Assembly (NCBI GenBank): GCA_964524185.1
Contig: CAZGCI010000044.1
Coordinates: forward strand, 1-31,312
Length of the DNA: 31,312 nt
Direction of reading: 5' to 3'
From: Thiohalocapsa sp964524185
GTDB taxonomy: Bacteria > Pseudomonadota > Gammaproteobacteria > Chromatiales > Chromatiaceae
Each line of letters starts with the position of its first letter. The first letter of the stretch is position 1. Position numbers and translations under genes: made by a program. Of the stretch, positions 19,688-29,155 are shown piece by piece. Below the pieces are notes generated by a model that was given only the letters and a program-made list of their open reading frames with translations, was not told the DNA's origin and ran no database searches.

Positions 19688-22600
19688 CTAGGACGCGGAA
19701 CCGCCCGCGGCAGCCGATGGCGCGAGCGCCTCCTCCCGCTCCAACCGCCGTGCCACGTCCCCCGGCGAGCCGGTGCGCCGCGCCAGCAGGTCATAAGCCA
19801 CCGGCACGACGAAGAGCGTGAAGAGCGTGGCGGCGAGCACGCCGGCGAGGATGACGGTGCCGATGACAGTGCGGGTCTCGGCGCCGGCGCCACTGCTGAG
19901 CAGGAGCGGGATGGAGCCGGCGGCGGTGGTGATGCCGGTCATCACAATGGGGCGCAGGCGCACGTCGGCGGCTTCCAGCAAGGCATCGCGGAAGGCGTGA
20001 CCCTCATCGCGGAGCTGGTTGGCGAACTCGACGATGAGGATGCCGTTCTTGGCCGAGAGGCCCACCAGCATGATGAGCCCGATCTCGCTGAAGATGTTCA
20101 GCGTCTGGCCGGTCAGCCATAGACCGAAGAGTGCGCCGGCCATGGCTAGCGGCACCGTCAGCATGATCACGAACGGATGCACCCAGCTCTCGAACTGTGC
20201 GGCGAGCACCAGATAGACCACGGCCACGCCGAGCAAGAAGACGAACAGGATGCCGGCGCTGGAGCTGCGGAAGTCCCGAGACTGGCCCTTGTAGTCGACC
20301 ACGGCCTGCTCCGGGAGGTACGCGTCCACCAAATTTTCCAAATAGGCCAGTGCGTCGCCAAGTGCCAGATCCTCGGCCAGGTTGGCCTCGATGGTGATGG
20401 CCCGCACCCGATTGTAGCGATTGAGCGCATTGGAGTCGGCCGTCTCGGTGACTCGCACCAGATTCGACAGCGGGATTAGTTCGCCGCTGCGCTCGGAGCG
20501 GACAAAGATGTTTTGCAGGCTCGCTGGTGTGCGCTGGTCGTCGCGCTCGCCCTCCAGGATCAGGTCATATTCCTCGCCCGCGTCGATGTAGGAGGTCACC
20601 TTGCGCGAGCCGAGCATGGTCTCCAGCGTGCGGCCGACGGTGCTGATGGTCACCCCCAAGTCGGCGGCGCGGTCGTAGTCGATCTCCACCCGCAGCTGCG
20701 GCTTGGTCTCCTTGTAATCCCAGTCGATGCCCAGGAGGCCAGGGTTGGTGGCGTCGATCTCGGCGAGCAGGATGTCCCGCCAGGCGGCCAGCTCCTCGTA
20801 GGTGCCGCCGCCGATGACGAATTGCAGGGGCTTCTGGATGCGGGTGCCAAAGCCCTGGCGCATCACCGGAAAGGCGCGCACGCCGGGTAGGTCGCCGAGG
20901 TCGGCGCGGATTTCGTCCATGACCTCCCAGCTGGATCGCCGCTCGCCGAAGGGCGCCATGACCATGATGACGATGCCGGTGTTGAAGCTGTCGCCGCCGC
21001 CGAAGCCGCGCGGCGTGCGCAGCAGTACGCGGATGGCCTCACCAGATTCGGCATAGGGCAAGAGCCGGCGTTCGATCTCATCCATATACTCTTCCATGTA
21101 GCCGAATGAGGCGCCCTCCGGGCCGTTGACCAGCAGGAAGAAGGCGCCGCGATCCTCCCGGGGTGCGTATTCCTGCGGAATCTGCTCAAACAGCCACCAG
21201 GCGCCGGCAATGGTGCCGACGAATAGCAGCCCGACCAGCCACTTTTGGCGCAGAAAAAAGCGCAGCAGCACACCGTAACCCCAGCGGACGCCGTCGAAGA
21301 GCCAGTCCACGCCGGCGCTCAGGCTCGGGCGCCGCTGCGTGTGGCCGTGGATGGCCGGCGGCAGGACCTGCGACGCGAGCATCGGCGACAGGGTCAGCGC
21401 CACAAAGGTGGAGAAGGTCACCGCCGCCGCCATGGTGAGGGCAAACTCCGAGAACAGCCGGCCCACGTCACCCTGGAGGAAGGCGATGGGCACGAACACC
21501 GCTACCAGCACGATGGTGGTCGCCACCACCGCAAAGCCCACCTGGCGGGCACCCCGCTGCGCCGCGACGAGTCGCGTCTCGCCGTATTGCTCCATGCGTC
21601 GATGGATGTTCTCCAGCACGACGATGGCGTCGTCCACCACCAGGCCGATGGCCAGCACCAGCGCCAGCAGGGTCAGGATGTTGATCGAAAACCCGAGCCC
21701 CAGCAGCACAATGAAGGTCGCCACCAGCGAAACGGGCACCGTCACCGCTGGCACCAGCATGGCCCGCACCGATCCCAAGAACAGAAAGATCACCAGCACC
21801 ACCAGGCCGATGGCGATGCCGAGGGTCTTGAAGACCTCCTTGATGGCGTCCTTGACGAACACCGAGGTGTCATAGGACTGCTTGATCTCCATGCCCTCGG
21901 GCAGGGTGGGATTGAGCCGGGCCATCTCGGCCTTGGCGAGGTCCGCGACGGCGATGGTGTTTGCCGTGGACTGTTTGATGATGCCGAGCCCGATCATCGG
22001 CACACCGTTGCCGCGGAACACGCTGCGGTCTTCCTCGGTGCCGCGCTCCACCCGGGCTACATCCCCTAGGCGGACCAGATGACCGTCTGCGCCGCGGCCC
22101 ACCACGAGCTGTGCGAACTGATCCGCGGTTTGGAAGCTGCGCTCGGTGCGCACGCTGAACTGGCGCGAGCGGGATTCGACGCTGCCCGCTGGTAACTCCA
22201 CGTTTTCGGCCCGCAGCGAGGTCTCGATGTCATTCACCGTGAGGCCGCGGGCCGCCAGTGCATTGCGGTCCAGCCAGACCCGCATCGCGTAGGTCTGGTT
22301 GCCGCCCACGCGCACCCGTGCGACGCCGTCCAGCACCGAGAAGCGGTCCACCAAATAGCGGCGGGCGTAGTCGGTGAGCTCCGGCACGGTCATGTCGTCG
22401 CTGACCAGGTTCAGCCACATGATGACGTCGTCGCTGCTGTCTACTTTCTGGATGTCCGGCGGCTCCGCTTCCGTCGGCAGCTGATCGAGGATGCCGGAGA
22501 CGCGGTCGCGGATATCGTTGGCAGCGCCGTCGATGTCGCGGCCGATGTTGAATTCGATGGTGATGCGCGAGCGGCCGTCTTCGGACACGGACTCGATGGT

Positions 22601-22834
22601 CTTGATGCCCTCGACACCGGCGATGCGGTCTTCGATCAGTCGGGTAATGCGGGTCTCCACCACGTTGGCGGCGGCGCCCGGATACACCGTGTCAACCGAC
22701 ACCACCGGTGGGTCGATGTCTGGATACTCCCGCAGCGGTAAGCGGTCGAAGGCCACCAGGCCAAAGGCCACCAGCAGCAGCGACAGCACCGTCGCCAGCA
22801 CCGGGCGGCGGACCGAGATGTCCGACAGGATCAT
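19688..22834 (-). CDS. RND (HAE1/AcrB-type) efflux pump, inner-membrane transporter
   Basis: A 1048-residue proton-driven efflux transporter, the usual length for the family. It starts MILSDISVRRPVLATVLSLL (TM1) and has YPDIDPPVVSVDTVYPGA after it. The proton relay is present: LVVDDAIVVLENI (paired Asp, TM4) and GLSAKNGILIVEFANQLRD (Lys, TM10). Family motifs include TLALVLAIG and ALTLSPMLA, with two large periplasmic loops between TM1-2 and TM7-8. It forms an ATGA overlap with the adaptor gene upstream, so both come from one transcript. No outer-membrane TolC-like gene is adjacent. Substrate cannot be told from sequence. The end (AAAGGSAS) runs into the dispersed repeat. Confidence 0.92.
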   Translation of the reverse strand: MILSDISVRRPVLATVLSLLLVAFGLVAFDRLPLREYPDIDPPVVSVDTVYPGAAANVVETRITRLIEDRIAGVEGIKTIESVSEDGRSRITIEFNIGRDIDGAANDIRDRVSGILDQLPTEAEPPDIQKVDSSDDVIMWLNLVSDDMTVPELTDYARRYLVDRFSVLDGVARVRVGGNQTYAMRVWLDRNALAARGLTVNDIETSLRAENVELPAGSVESRSRQFSVRTERSFQTADQFAQLVVGRGADGHLVRLGDVARVERGTEEDRSVFRGNGVPMIGLGIIKQSTANTIAVADLAKAEMARLNPTLPEGMEIKQSYDTSVFVKDAIKEVFKTLGIAIGLVVLVIFLFLGSVRAMLVPAVTVPVSLVATFIVLLGLGFSINILTLLALVLAIGLVVDDAIVVLENIHRRMEQYGETRLVAAQRGARQVGFAVVATTIVLVAVFVPIAFLQGDVGRLFSEFALTMAAAVTFSTFVALTLSPMLASQVLPPAIHGHTQRRPSLSAGVDWLFDGVRWGYGVLLRFFLRQKWLVGLLFVGTIAGAWWLFEQIPQEYAPREDRGAFFLLVNGPEGASFGYMEEYMDEIERRLLPYAESGEAIRVLLRTPRGFGGGDSFNTGIVIMVMAPFGERRSSWEVMDEIRADLGDLPGVRAFPVMRQGFGTRIQKPLQFVIGGGTYEELAAWRDILLAEIDATNPGLLGIDWDYKETKPQLRVEIDYDRAADLGVTISTVGRTLETMLGSRKVTSYIDAGEEYDLILEGERDDQRTPASLQNIFVRSERSGELIPLSNLVRVTETADSNALNRYNRVRAITIEANLAEDLALGDALAYLENLVDAYLPEQAVVDYKGQSRDFRSSSAGILFVFLLGVAVVYLVLAAQFESWVHPFVIMLTVPLAMAGALFGLWLTGQTLNIFSEIGLIMLVGLSAKNGILIVEFANQLRDEGHAFRDALLEAADVRLRPIVMTGITTAAGSIPLLLSSGAGAETRTVIGTVILAGVLAATLFTLFVVPVAYDLLARRTGSPGDVARRLEREEALAPSAAAGGSAS

Positions 22835-23934
22835 CGCGGCAGCTCGGCCGCTGTCGCGTTGCCGCCCCCGGATTGCTGGGCCAGCAGCTCGACCAGGGTG
22901 CGCGAGCCGTCGTCCACGGCCAGAACGCGCACCGGGTCACCGGGCTTGGCTTTCTCGTTGCCGTGGGTGATGACTTGCTCGCCGGCGGCGAGTCCCGAGA
23001 CGATCTCGACGAAGCCAGGTCGGCGGGCACCAATTTGGACCGGCCGACGCTCCGCCACCCGCTGGCCGTCGTCGTCGGTGGTCAGTGCAAGCACGGCGTG
23101 CTCCTCGCCCCGGTGCAGCAGGGCCTTTTCCGGGATGCTTAGGGCATCGCGCGGGTTGCGCAGGAGGTCTACGCGCATCAGCAGCCCTGGGCGCAACACC
23201 CGCTCCGGGTTGGGCAGCAGCGCGCGCACCTGTACCGATCGGGTGACGGGATCAACGCGGGTGTCGACGGCGCTGATCTCGCCGGTGAACGCTCGCTCGC
23301 CAAGGGCCGGTGCCTGCGCCTCGATGGCGAGGCCGGGAACGAGAGATGGTAGAAACACGCTCGGCACGGTGAAATCCAACTTCATGACGCGGTCGTCGTC
23401 CAAGGTCGTGATGACATCGCCCGGCTGCACCAGCGCGCCAAGGCTGATGTTGCGCAGACCCACGACGCCCGGGAAGGGCGCCTTGATCACGCGATCTTCC
23501 AGCCGCGACTCCACCGCGCGCAGTGACGCCCGTGCGGTATCCCAATCCCGCCGGCGCTCGTCCAGCAGCGACGCCGAAGCCGAGCCCTGCGCGGCCAGCG
23601 ATTGCACCCGTCGGAACTGCCCCTCGGCCTCCGCAACCCGCGCCCGGACCTCCTCGAGCACCGCGTGCTCTTCGGTGCTGGTCATCTCCACCAGGATGTC
23701 GCCCTGCGCCACGCGCTGGCCATCGTCGAAATGGATGTCGGAGATGGACTCGGTGACCTTGGCCGAGATCACCACGGACTCATTGGCTCGCAGGGTGCCG
23801 AGGGCCTCGGTACGGTCCGCCCAAGCCTCGGGCCGGGCCTCGGCGACAATGACGCCGAGACCGTCGGCCAGGGTGATGGCGGGCAGCAGCAGGAGCAGAA
23901 AGAGAGATAGTCGGCGCATGTGTGCGATGGACAT
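22831..23934 (-). CDS. RND efflux periplasmic adaptor (HlyD/AcrA-type membrane fusion protein)
   Basis: About 367 residues. A signal peptide follows MRRLSLFLLLLLPAITLADG. The barrel-sandwich (lipoyl) half VISAKVTESISDIHFDDGQR comes next, then a helical hairpin about 90-150 (EEVRARVAEAEGQFRR.., SLLDERRRDWDTARA), the matching half VIKAPFPGVVGLRNI, a beta-barrel (MKLDFTVPSVF), and a membrane-proximal domain ending VRVLAVDDGS. It connects the RND pump to an outer-membrane channel. The start is uncertain: ATG 23934 is used, a TTG at 23949 is possible, and MRRLS (ATG 23919) fits the signal peptide equally well. No strong ribosome-binding site precedes any of them. Confidence 0.9.
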   Translation of the reverse strand: MSIAHMRRLSLFLLLLLPAITLADGLGVIVAEARPEAWADRTEALGTLRANESVVISAKVTESISDIHFDDGQRVAQGDILVEMTSTEEHAVLEEVRARVAEAEGQFRRVQSLAAQGSASASLLDERRRDWDTARASLRAVESRLEDRVIKAPFPGVVGLRNISLGALVQPGDVITTLDDDRVMKLDFTVPSVFLPSLVPGLAIEAQAPALGERAFTGEISAVDTRVDPVTRSVQVRALLPNPERVLRPGLLMRVDLLRNPRDALSIPEKALLHRGEEHAVLALTTDDDGQRVAERRPVQIGARRPGFVEIVSGLAAGEQVITHGNEKAKPGDPVRVLAVDDGSRTLVELLAQQSGGGNATAAELPR

Positions 23935-24034
23935 CGGTGGTGATCGCAAGTTCTTTTGTCGTCGATCATGGGTGCCACGGACTCGCTTTTCAGCCGCATG
24001 CCGCCGTTTCAGCGTAGGGCCCTGGAGGCACTGC

Positions 24035-25282
24035 TCAGGGGCGTAGCGGGTCTGCCTCTGCCGGTGAGTCGACGCTCGGGGCCTCGAGCTGAAGCCGCCG
24101 GGCGAGCCAGGGGATGGTCCAGCCCTGGAGCACCAGGGAGGCGATGACCACCAGGAAGACGACGTCGAAGAAGGTCGTATCGAGGGGGCCGGGGCTCAGC
24201 ACCGGGATGATGGCCAAGAAGATGGGCACCGCCCCGCGCAGGCCGACCCAGCCAATGAAGACCCCTTCCCGGAACCGGTAGCGAAAGGGCGCTAGGCAAA
24301 CGGCCACCGCCACAGGACGGGCGATGAAGATGAGCACGGCTGCCACGCCGGCCGCGGTAAGGGCCTCACCGAGCAGCTCGCTCGGGGTCACGAGGATACC
24401 CAGCAGCAGGAACATCAGGATTTGGCTTAGCCAAGCTAGGCTGCCGTGGGTGATGTCCAGCTCGGCCCGCCGGCTGTCATGCGCCCGGTGCATGGTGAGC
24501 ACACCGCACAGATAAACGGCCAGGTAGCCGCTGCCGCCGGCGAGCTGGGTCGCCTCGAACAGGGCCAGGGCGCTGGCCAGGGCGACGACCCCGTACTGGC
24601 CGGCAGCGAGCTGCAGCCGGCGCACGGTGAGCCCGAGCAGGAGTCCGCCGAGCCCACCCGCTGCTACACCGATGCCGATCTGCTGCACAAAGCTGCCGGC
24701 GAGCAGCGCCCAGGACAGATCCGCGCCGGTGCCGCCGGCATCGACGACGGCGACCAGCGTGAGGGTCAGAAAAATGGCCATGGGGTCGTTGAGGCCGGAC
24801 TCCACGACGATGGTCTCCATGACCCGCCCGCGCAGCTGGATGCCGCGTCCCTGCAGGAGCAGAAAGGTGGCCGCCGCATCCGTGGAGCCAATCACGGCGC
24901 CGAGCAGAAGCGCAACGAAGAGCGACACACCTGCCGCCCAAACCGCGAGCCCGACCACACCCGCCGTGATGACTACCCCCAGGGTGGCCAGCAGCAAGGC
25001 CGGACCCCAGCAGGCGCGAATGTCCGCAAGGCGGGTGCCGAGTCCGCCGGCGAACAGGATCACCGCCAGCGCTAGGCTGCCGATGTCATAGACGAGCTCG
25101 AAATCGTTGAACTCGAAACCGCCGGGGCCGTCCTGCCCCACCAACATGCCGACGGCAAGGAAGAACAGGAGAATGGGCGCGCCGAGCCGGGTGGCGAGGG
25201 GGCTCATCAGCACGCTCAGCAGGACCACGGCCGCCGTTAGCAGCACGGCAACGTCGAGGCTGAGGTCAGGGGAGGCGATCAT
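24035..25282 (-). CDS. CPA1-family cation/proton antiporter (NhaP2/CvrA-like)
   Basis: A 415-residue membrane protein with about 12-13 helices. Recognisable pieces: LLFFLAVGMLVGQDGPGG near residue 40, ILFAGGLGTRL, VIGSTDAAATF and ESGLNDPMAIFLTL (the conserved ND pair of the transport site), and a C-terminal GWVGLRGAVPIFLA. These fit the K+/H+ or Na+/H+ antiporters of the NhaP2 type. Typical NhaP2 proteins (about 570-580) carry a cytosolic regulatory part after the membrane domain; here only about 30 polar residues follow, so the protein is membrane domain only. It is divergent from galE. Substrate ion unknown. Confidence 0.85.
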   Translation of the reverse strand: MIASPDLSLDVAVLLTAAVVLLSVLMSPLATRLGAPILLFFLAVGMLVGQDGPGGFEFNDFELVYDIGSLALAVILFAGGLGTRLADIRACWGPALLLATLGVVITAGVVGLAVWAAGVSLFVALLLGAVIGSTDAAATFLLLQGRGIQLRGRVMETIVVESGLNDPMAIFLTLTLVAVVDAGGTGADLSWALLAGSFVQQIGIGVAAGGLGGLLLGLTVRRLQLAAGQYGVVALASALALFEATQLAGGSGYLAVYLCGVLTMHRAHDSRRAELDITHGSLAWLSQILMFLLLGILVTPSELLGEALTAAGVAAVLIFIARPVAVAVCLAPFRYRFREGVFIGWVGLRGAVPIFLAIIPVLSPGPLDTTFFDVVFLVVIASLVLQGWTIPWLARRLQLEAPSVDSPAEADPLRP

Positions 25283-25536
25283 TAGGCGTGTTCTGAGGCA
25301 GTCGAAGTGACAGATCTGATGCCGCGGCCATGGACCGCACCCGGCCTCATTGTAGCCTCGCGGGGATAGCCTTAGTCGGAGCCGGGGCGCGGCTGCGAGC
25401 GCCCGTAAACGCTCTGTGCCGGACCGGCGGGTACCGATGCCGATTGGGGTGATGGCGCAACGCCGGTGCCGCCCGCCGGCGGCGGGTGCACGCCTCCGGT
25501 AGAATGGTGGACTGCCCGAGCGAACTGGAGCTTGTC

Positions 25537-26547
25537 ATGCGTGTCCTCGTCACCGGCGGTGCCGGCTACATCGGCAGCCACATCTGCGTTGAGCTGTTGG
25601 CCGCCGGACACGACGTGGTCGTGGTCGACAACCTGCGCAACAGCAAGGTTGCTGCCTTGGCGCGAGTGCGGGAGATCAGCGGTTGCACGCCGCCCTTCGT
25701 GCAGGCTGATCTGCGCGACGAGGGCGCGCTCAAGGCGCTGTTCCAGGACTTCGCGTTTGACGCGGTGATCCACTTCGCCGGCCTGAAGGCGGTGGGTGAG
25801 TCGACGCAGATTCCCCTCGAGTATTACGACAACAACGTGCACGGCACGCTTTGCCTGTGCCGCGCGATGGCCGCTGCGGGCGTCAAACGGCTGGTGTTCA
25901 GCTCCTCGGCGACGGTCTATGGCGACCCAGCCACGGTGCCCATTCGGGAGGACTTCCCGCTCTCGGCGACGAACCCCTACGGCCGCACCAAGCTCTTTGT
26001 GGAAGAGATCCTGCGCGACCAGGAGCGTGCCGACGGCGACTGGAGTATTGCGCTGCTGCGCTACTTCAACCCGGTGGGCGCCCATCCGAGCGGGCGCATC
26101 GGCGAGGACCCAAGCGGCATTCCTAACAACCTGATGCCTTTCATTGCGCAGGTCGCAGTGGGCAAGCTCGCCGAGCTCAAGGTCTTCGGCGACGATTACG
26201 ACACCGCGGACGGAACCGGCGTGCGCGACTACATCCATGTCGTGGATCTGGCCCGGGGGCATCTGGCGGCGTTGGAGCGGCTGACGGCGGGCCCGGGCGT
26301 CGTGACCTACAACCTCGGCACAGGCCGGGGCTACAGCGTGCTGGAGGTGGTGCGCGCCTTTGCGGCTGCCGCGGCGCGCGATATCCCCTATCGCATCGTT
26401 GCTCGACGTCCCGGGGACATCGCCGCCTGCTACGCGGACCCGAGGCTGGCCGCTGCGGAGCTCGGCTGGTGCGCCGAGCGCGGCCTCGAGGACATGGTGC
26501 GGGACCACTGGCGTTGGCAGCGCGGCAATCCAGACGGGTACGCATGA
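25537..26547 (+). CDS. galE: UDP-glucose 4-epimerase
   Basis: GalE interconverts UDP-glucose and UDP-galactose with bound NAD. The 336-residue protein (family about 338) has the NAD motif VTGGAGYIGSH at residues 4-14, VVDNLRNS, HFAGLKAVGES, SSSATVYGD with the catalytic Ser, NPYGRTK with the Tyr-xxx-Lys pair, RYFNPVGAHPSGRIGEDP and DYIHVVDLA. ATG 25537 is chosen because the motif begins at once and GGAG lies six bases upstream; the frame is open to 25486 but the addition is not conserved in type. The stop overlaps the next start as ATGA, so the sugar nucleotide may feed the glycosyltransferase. Confidence 0.95.
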   Translation: MRVLVTGGAGYIGSHICVELLAAGHDVVVVDNLRNSKVAALARVREISGCTPPFVQADLRDEGALKALFQDFAFDAVIHFAGLKAVGESTQIPLEYYDNNVHGTLCLCRAMAAAGVKRLVFSSSATVYGDPATVPIREDFPLSATNPYGRTKLFVEEILRDQERADGDWSIALLRYFNPVGAHPSGRIGEDPSGIPNNLMPFIAQVAVGKLAELKVFGDDYDTADGTGVRDYIHVVDLARGHLAALERLTAGPGVVTYNLGTGRGYSVLEVVRAFAAAAARDIPYRIVARRPGDIAACYADPRLAAAELGWCAERGLEDMVRDHWRWQRGNPDGYA

Positions 26548-27722
26548 ATGCCCCCGGAGCGTTTGCCCGCATTGCCGATGTCAGCCCGGTGCGGGTCTTG
26601 CAGGTGGTGCAGGGTCTGCCGCGGGGCGGGCTCGAAAACGGCCTGATCAACCTGCTCAACGGGCTGCACCGGGACCAGTTCCATCAGGCTGTGGTCTGCC
26701 TGGACCGGCGCGGCGAGATGGCGGATCGGGTCGCGCCGCGGGTCCCCGTGCATGTGCTGAATCGCGGGCGCCACGATCTCACCCTACCGCTGCGGCTAGC
26801 ACGGGTCATCCGGGCGGCCCGCCCGCACGTGGTGCACTGCCGCAATTGGACCACCTGGCCCGATACCGTGCTGGCGCATCGGTTCTCGGGCCGGCGCAGT
26901 ACGCTCGTGTGGTCCTTCCACGGCTTCAGGGACGAGCCTTGCTTCCCGCGGCGCTACCGGATTGCCAGCCGCGCCCTGTCGCTGGTCACTGACCATCTGG
27001 TGGCCGTCTGTCGCGACGCCGCGGCGCGCTTCGCTGGCCTCGCCGGCATTCCGCAGGGACGGTTCGAGGTGCTCTACGACGGCGTCGATTGCCGGCGGTT
27101 TGCCCCCAGTGGACAGCGGGCGGGACTGCGTGCCTCCCTCGGCTTCAGCGACGGCGAGCTGGTCATTCTGACCGTCGCTCGCCTCACGGCCGTGAAGGGC
27201 CACGCGCAGTTGCTCGAGGCCGCCGCGCGGGTGCTCGCCGGCACCCGGCGGCGCCTGCGCTTCGTGTGGTTGGGCGACGGCAGCGAGCGCGCAGCCCTGG
27301 AGGCGCGGGTGCGTGCACTCGGTCTCGGCGACCAAATACAGATGCCGGGCGTCAGTGATCACGTGCACCGCTACCTGGCGGCTGCGGATCTGTTCGTGCT
27401 GCCGAGTGAGCTTCAAGGCATGAGCAGTGCCATCCTCGAGGCCATGGCCAGCGGCTTGCCGGTGTTGGCCCATGCCGTCGGCGGCAGCCCTGAGCTGGTG
27501 GAGGATGGCCACAGCGGCTTCCTCTGTCCGGCGGGCGACGTGGATGCGCTGGCGGGCGCCATCGGCCGGCTGGTGCGGAACGACGCCGAGCGCCGCGCCA
27601 TGGGCAATGCCGCCCGGCGGCGCGCCGTGCAGATCTTCTCCCTAGACGCGATGCTGGTGCGCTATGCGGACTTCTACCGCCACGCCATGCCGCTGTCGGC
27701 GCAGACCTCGGTATCGAGCTGA
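26544..27722 (+). CDS. Glycosyltransferase family 4, similar to exosortase-system sugar transferases
   Basis: A 392-residue GT-B glycosyltransferase. The N-terminal domain has VLQVVQGLPRGGLENGLINL and RAARPHVVHCRNW, which recall the PEP-CTERM/exosortase-associated family (Stp2 type). The C-terminal domain has VARLTAVKGHAQLLEAA, FVWLGDGSERAAL, and the donor-site EX7E region LPSELQGMSSAILEAMASGL, then VGGSPELVEDG. It probably adds a sugar to an exopolysaccharide or lipid-linked chain in the cytosol. ATG 26544 overlaps the galE stop. No other polysaccharide or exosortase genes are in the window, so the Stp2 assignment is tentative. Confidence 0.88.
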   Translation: MNAPGAFARIADVSPVRVLQVVQGLPRGGLENGLINLLNGLHRDQFHQAVVCLDRRGEMADRVAPRVPVHVLNRGRHDLTLPLRLARVIRAARPHVVHCRNWTTWPDTVLAHRFSGRRSTLVWSFHGFRDEPCFPRRYRIASRALSLVTDHLVAVCRDAAARFAGLAGIPQGRFEVLYDGVDCRRFAPSGQRAGLRASLGFSDGELVILTVARLTAVKGHAQLLEAAARVLAGTRRRLRFVWLGDGSERAALEARVRALGLGDQIQMPGVSDHVHRYLAAADLFVLPSELQGMSSAILEAMASGLPVLAHAVGGSPELVEDGHSGFLCPAGDVDALAGAIGRLVRNDAERRAMGNAARRRAVQIFSLDAMLVRYADFYRHAMPLSAQTSVSS

Positions 27723-28094
27723 GCGCAGCCGCGCGCGGGGTATCCATATCCAGCGCGAGGCGGGTCGGACGTTCAGCGCGACCCCAGGGCGCCCTTGCGC
27801 CGGTGCGCTAGGCAGCGCTTTGAGATCGCCCCATGTGGCAATCGAGGCCCGGTGCCCCGAGGTCTCGCCCTGTCCGGTAGAACACCGCTGCGCGATGAAA
27901 CCAATCTGCTGCGCACCAGGTCTGATCCGCAGACCAGGTGCTGGGCCCTCGCCAAACAACGCGGTGGCGGCGTGCCAATAACCCTGCCACTGCTCGGTTT
28001 GAGGCGCCGGCTCCGCTGCTTTATCCCCACCAGACCCCTGCCAACTTTTCCGCGGCCCGCGACGACGAGCCGTTGACGTAGAGGAGTGCCACCC
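27723..28094. other. 372 bases without a recognised gene upstream of msrP
   Basis: No plausible coding frame. An imperfect inverted repeat CACCAGGTCTG/CAGACCAGGTG (27914-27924 and 27930-27940, 10 of 11 pairs, five-base loop) is the main structure; it could end transcription from the glycosyltransferase gene. No promoter for msrP was clear. Confidence 0.45.
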
Positions 28095-29057
28095 ATGCTG
28101 ATCAAGCGACCGAGCGATATTCCGGCGTCGGAGATTACCCCGCGAGCGGTGTATCTGCGCCGGCGCGAGTTCCTGCGCGCGGCGGCGCTGGCAGGCGTTG
28201 GCGCCGCTGTTGGCAGCGCCGGGTTGACGGCTGCGCCCGCCGCACGCGCCGGCGAGTCGATCCCGGGTGTCCGGCCCAGTGGGTTTTCCACCGACGAGCC
28301 GCCGACGGAGCGCGAGCACATCACCAGTTACAACAACTTCTACGAGCTCGGCACGGACAAAAGTGACCCGAAGCGCAACGCCAGTCAGTTGAAGACAAGG
28401 CCCTGGGAGCTCGTGGTGGGGGGGGAGTGCGCGGCCCCCGGCGTGCTCGACATGGACGACATCCTGCGCGTGTTCCCGCAGGAAGAGCGCATCTATCGCC
28501 TGCGCTGCGTGGAGGCATGGGCCATGGTGGTGCCCTGGGTTGGCTTTCCTCTGGCGGACCTGCTCAAGCGCTTCGAGCCGACTTCTAAGGCCAAGTACGT
28601 CGCCTTCGAAACCTTGTATGACCCAGACATGCTGCCGGGCCAGCGCCGCGGGGTGCTGGAGTGGCCCTACCGCGAGGGTCTGCGCATGGACGAGGCCATG
28701 CATCCGCTGACCATTCTGGCGACAGGCCTCTACGGTGAGATCCTACCGAATCAGAACGGCGCGCCCCTGCGGCTCGTGGTGCCGTGGAAATACGGCTTTA
28801 AGAGCATCAAATCCATCGTGCGTATCCAGTTCACCGAGCAGGAGCCGCCGGCCACATGGAACAGGATGCAGCCAAACGAATACGGCTTCTACGCCAACGT
28901 CAACCCAGAGGTGGATCACCCGCGCTGGAGCCAGAAGAGTCATCGGATGATCGGCGAAGGCTTGTTTGCGCGGAAACAGCCCACGCTGAAATTCAACGGC
29001 TATGGCGAGCAAGTCGCCGGTCTCTACGCGGGGATGGATTTGGCGAAGTACTACTAG
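28095..29057 (+). CDS. msrP: Periplasmic protein-methionine-sulfoxide reductase, catalytic subunit
   Basis: MsrP (YedY) repairs oxidised methionines in periplasmic proteins with a molybdopterin cofactor. The 320-residue protein begins with a Tat signal (RRREFLRAAALAGVG at about 17-31, then APAARAG), so it is exported folded. The molybdenum-ligating Cys lies in IYRLRCVEAWAMVVPWVG, and YVAFETLYDP, LVVPWKYGFKSIKSIV and the tail FARKQPTLKFNGYGEQVAGL are characteristic. ATG 28095 has GAGGAG eight bases upstream; an in-frame GTG at 28086 is less likely. It is followed by msrQ after a 171-base gap that holds a copy of the dispersed repeat. Confidence 0.94.
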   Translation: MLIKRPSDIPASEITPRAVYLRRREFLRAAALAGVGAAVGSAGLTAAPAARAGESIPGVRPSGFSTDEPPTEREHITSYNNFYELGTDKSDPKRNASQLKTRPWELVVGGECAAPGVLDMDDILRVFPQEERIYRLRCVEAWAMVVPWVGFPLADLLKRFEPTSKAKYVAFETLYDPDMLPGQRRGVLEWPYREGLRMDEAMHPLTILATGLYGEILPNQNGAPLRLVVPWKYGFKSIKSIVRIQFTEQEPPATWNRMQPNEYGFYANVNPEVDHPRWSQKSHRMIGEGLFARKQPTLKFNGYGEQVAGLYAGMDLAKYY

Positions 29058-29060
29058 CAG

Positions 29061-29155
29061 GGCGTCGCCTCAGAGCGACGAGCGACTGGGGCGCCGGTGC
29101 GCCAGCGCGTCGTTCACTGCTCTGGGTCTAGGGCCAGGGGCCAAGGAGATGGCCT
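29061..29155 (-). repeat. Dispersed intergenic repeat inside the msrP-msrQ operon (partial)
   Basis: The + strand reads GCGTCGCCTCAGAGCGACGA, GCGCCGGTGCGCCAGCGCGT, CGTTCACTGCTCTGGGTCTA, GGGCCAGGGGCCAAGGAG, the complement of the 3' half of the 3254-3474 copy. It begins three bases after the msrP stop. Confidence 0.65.
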
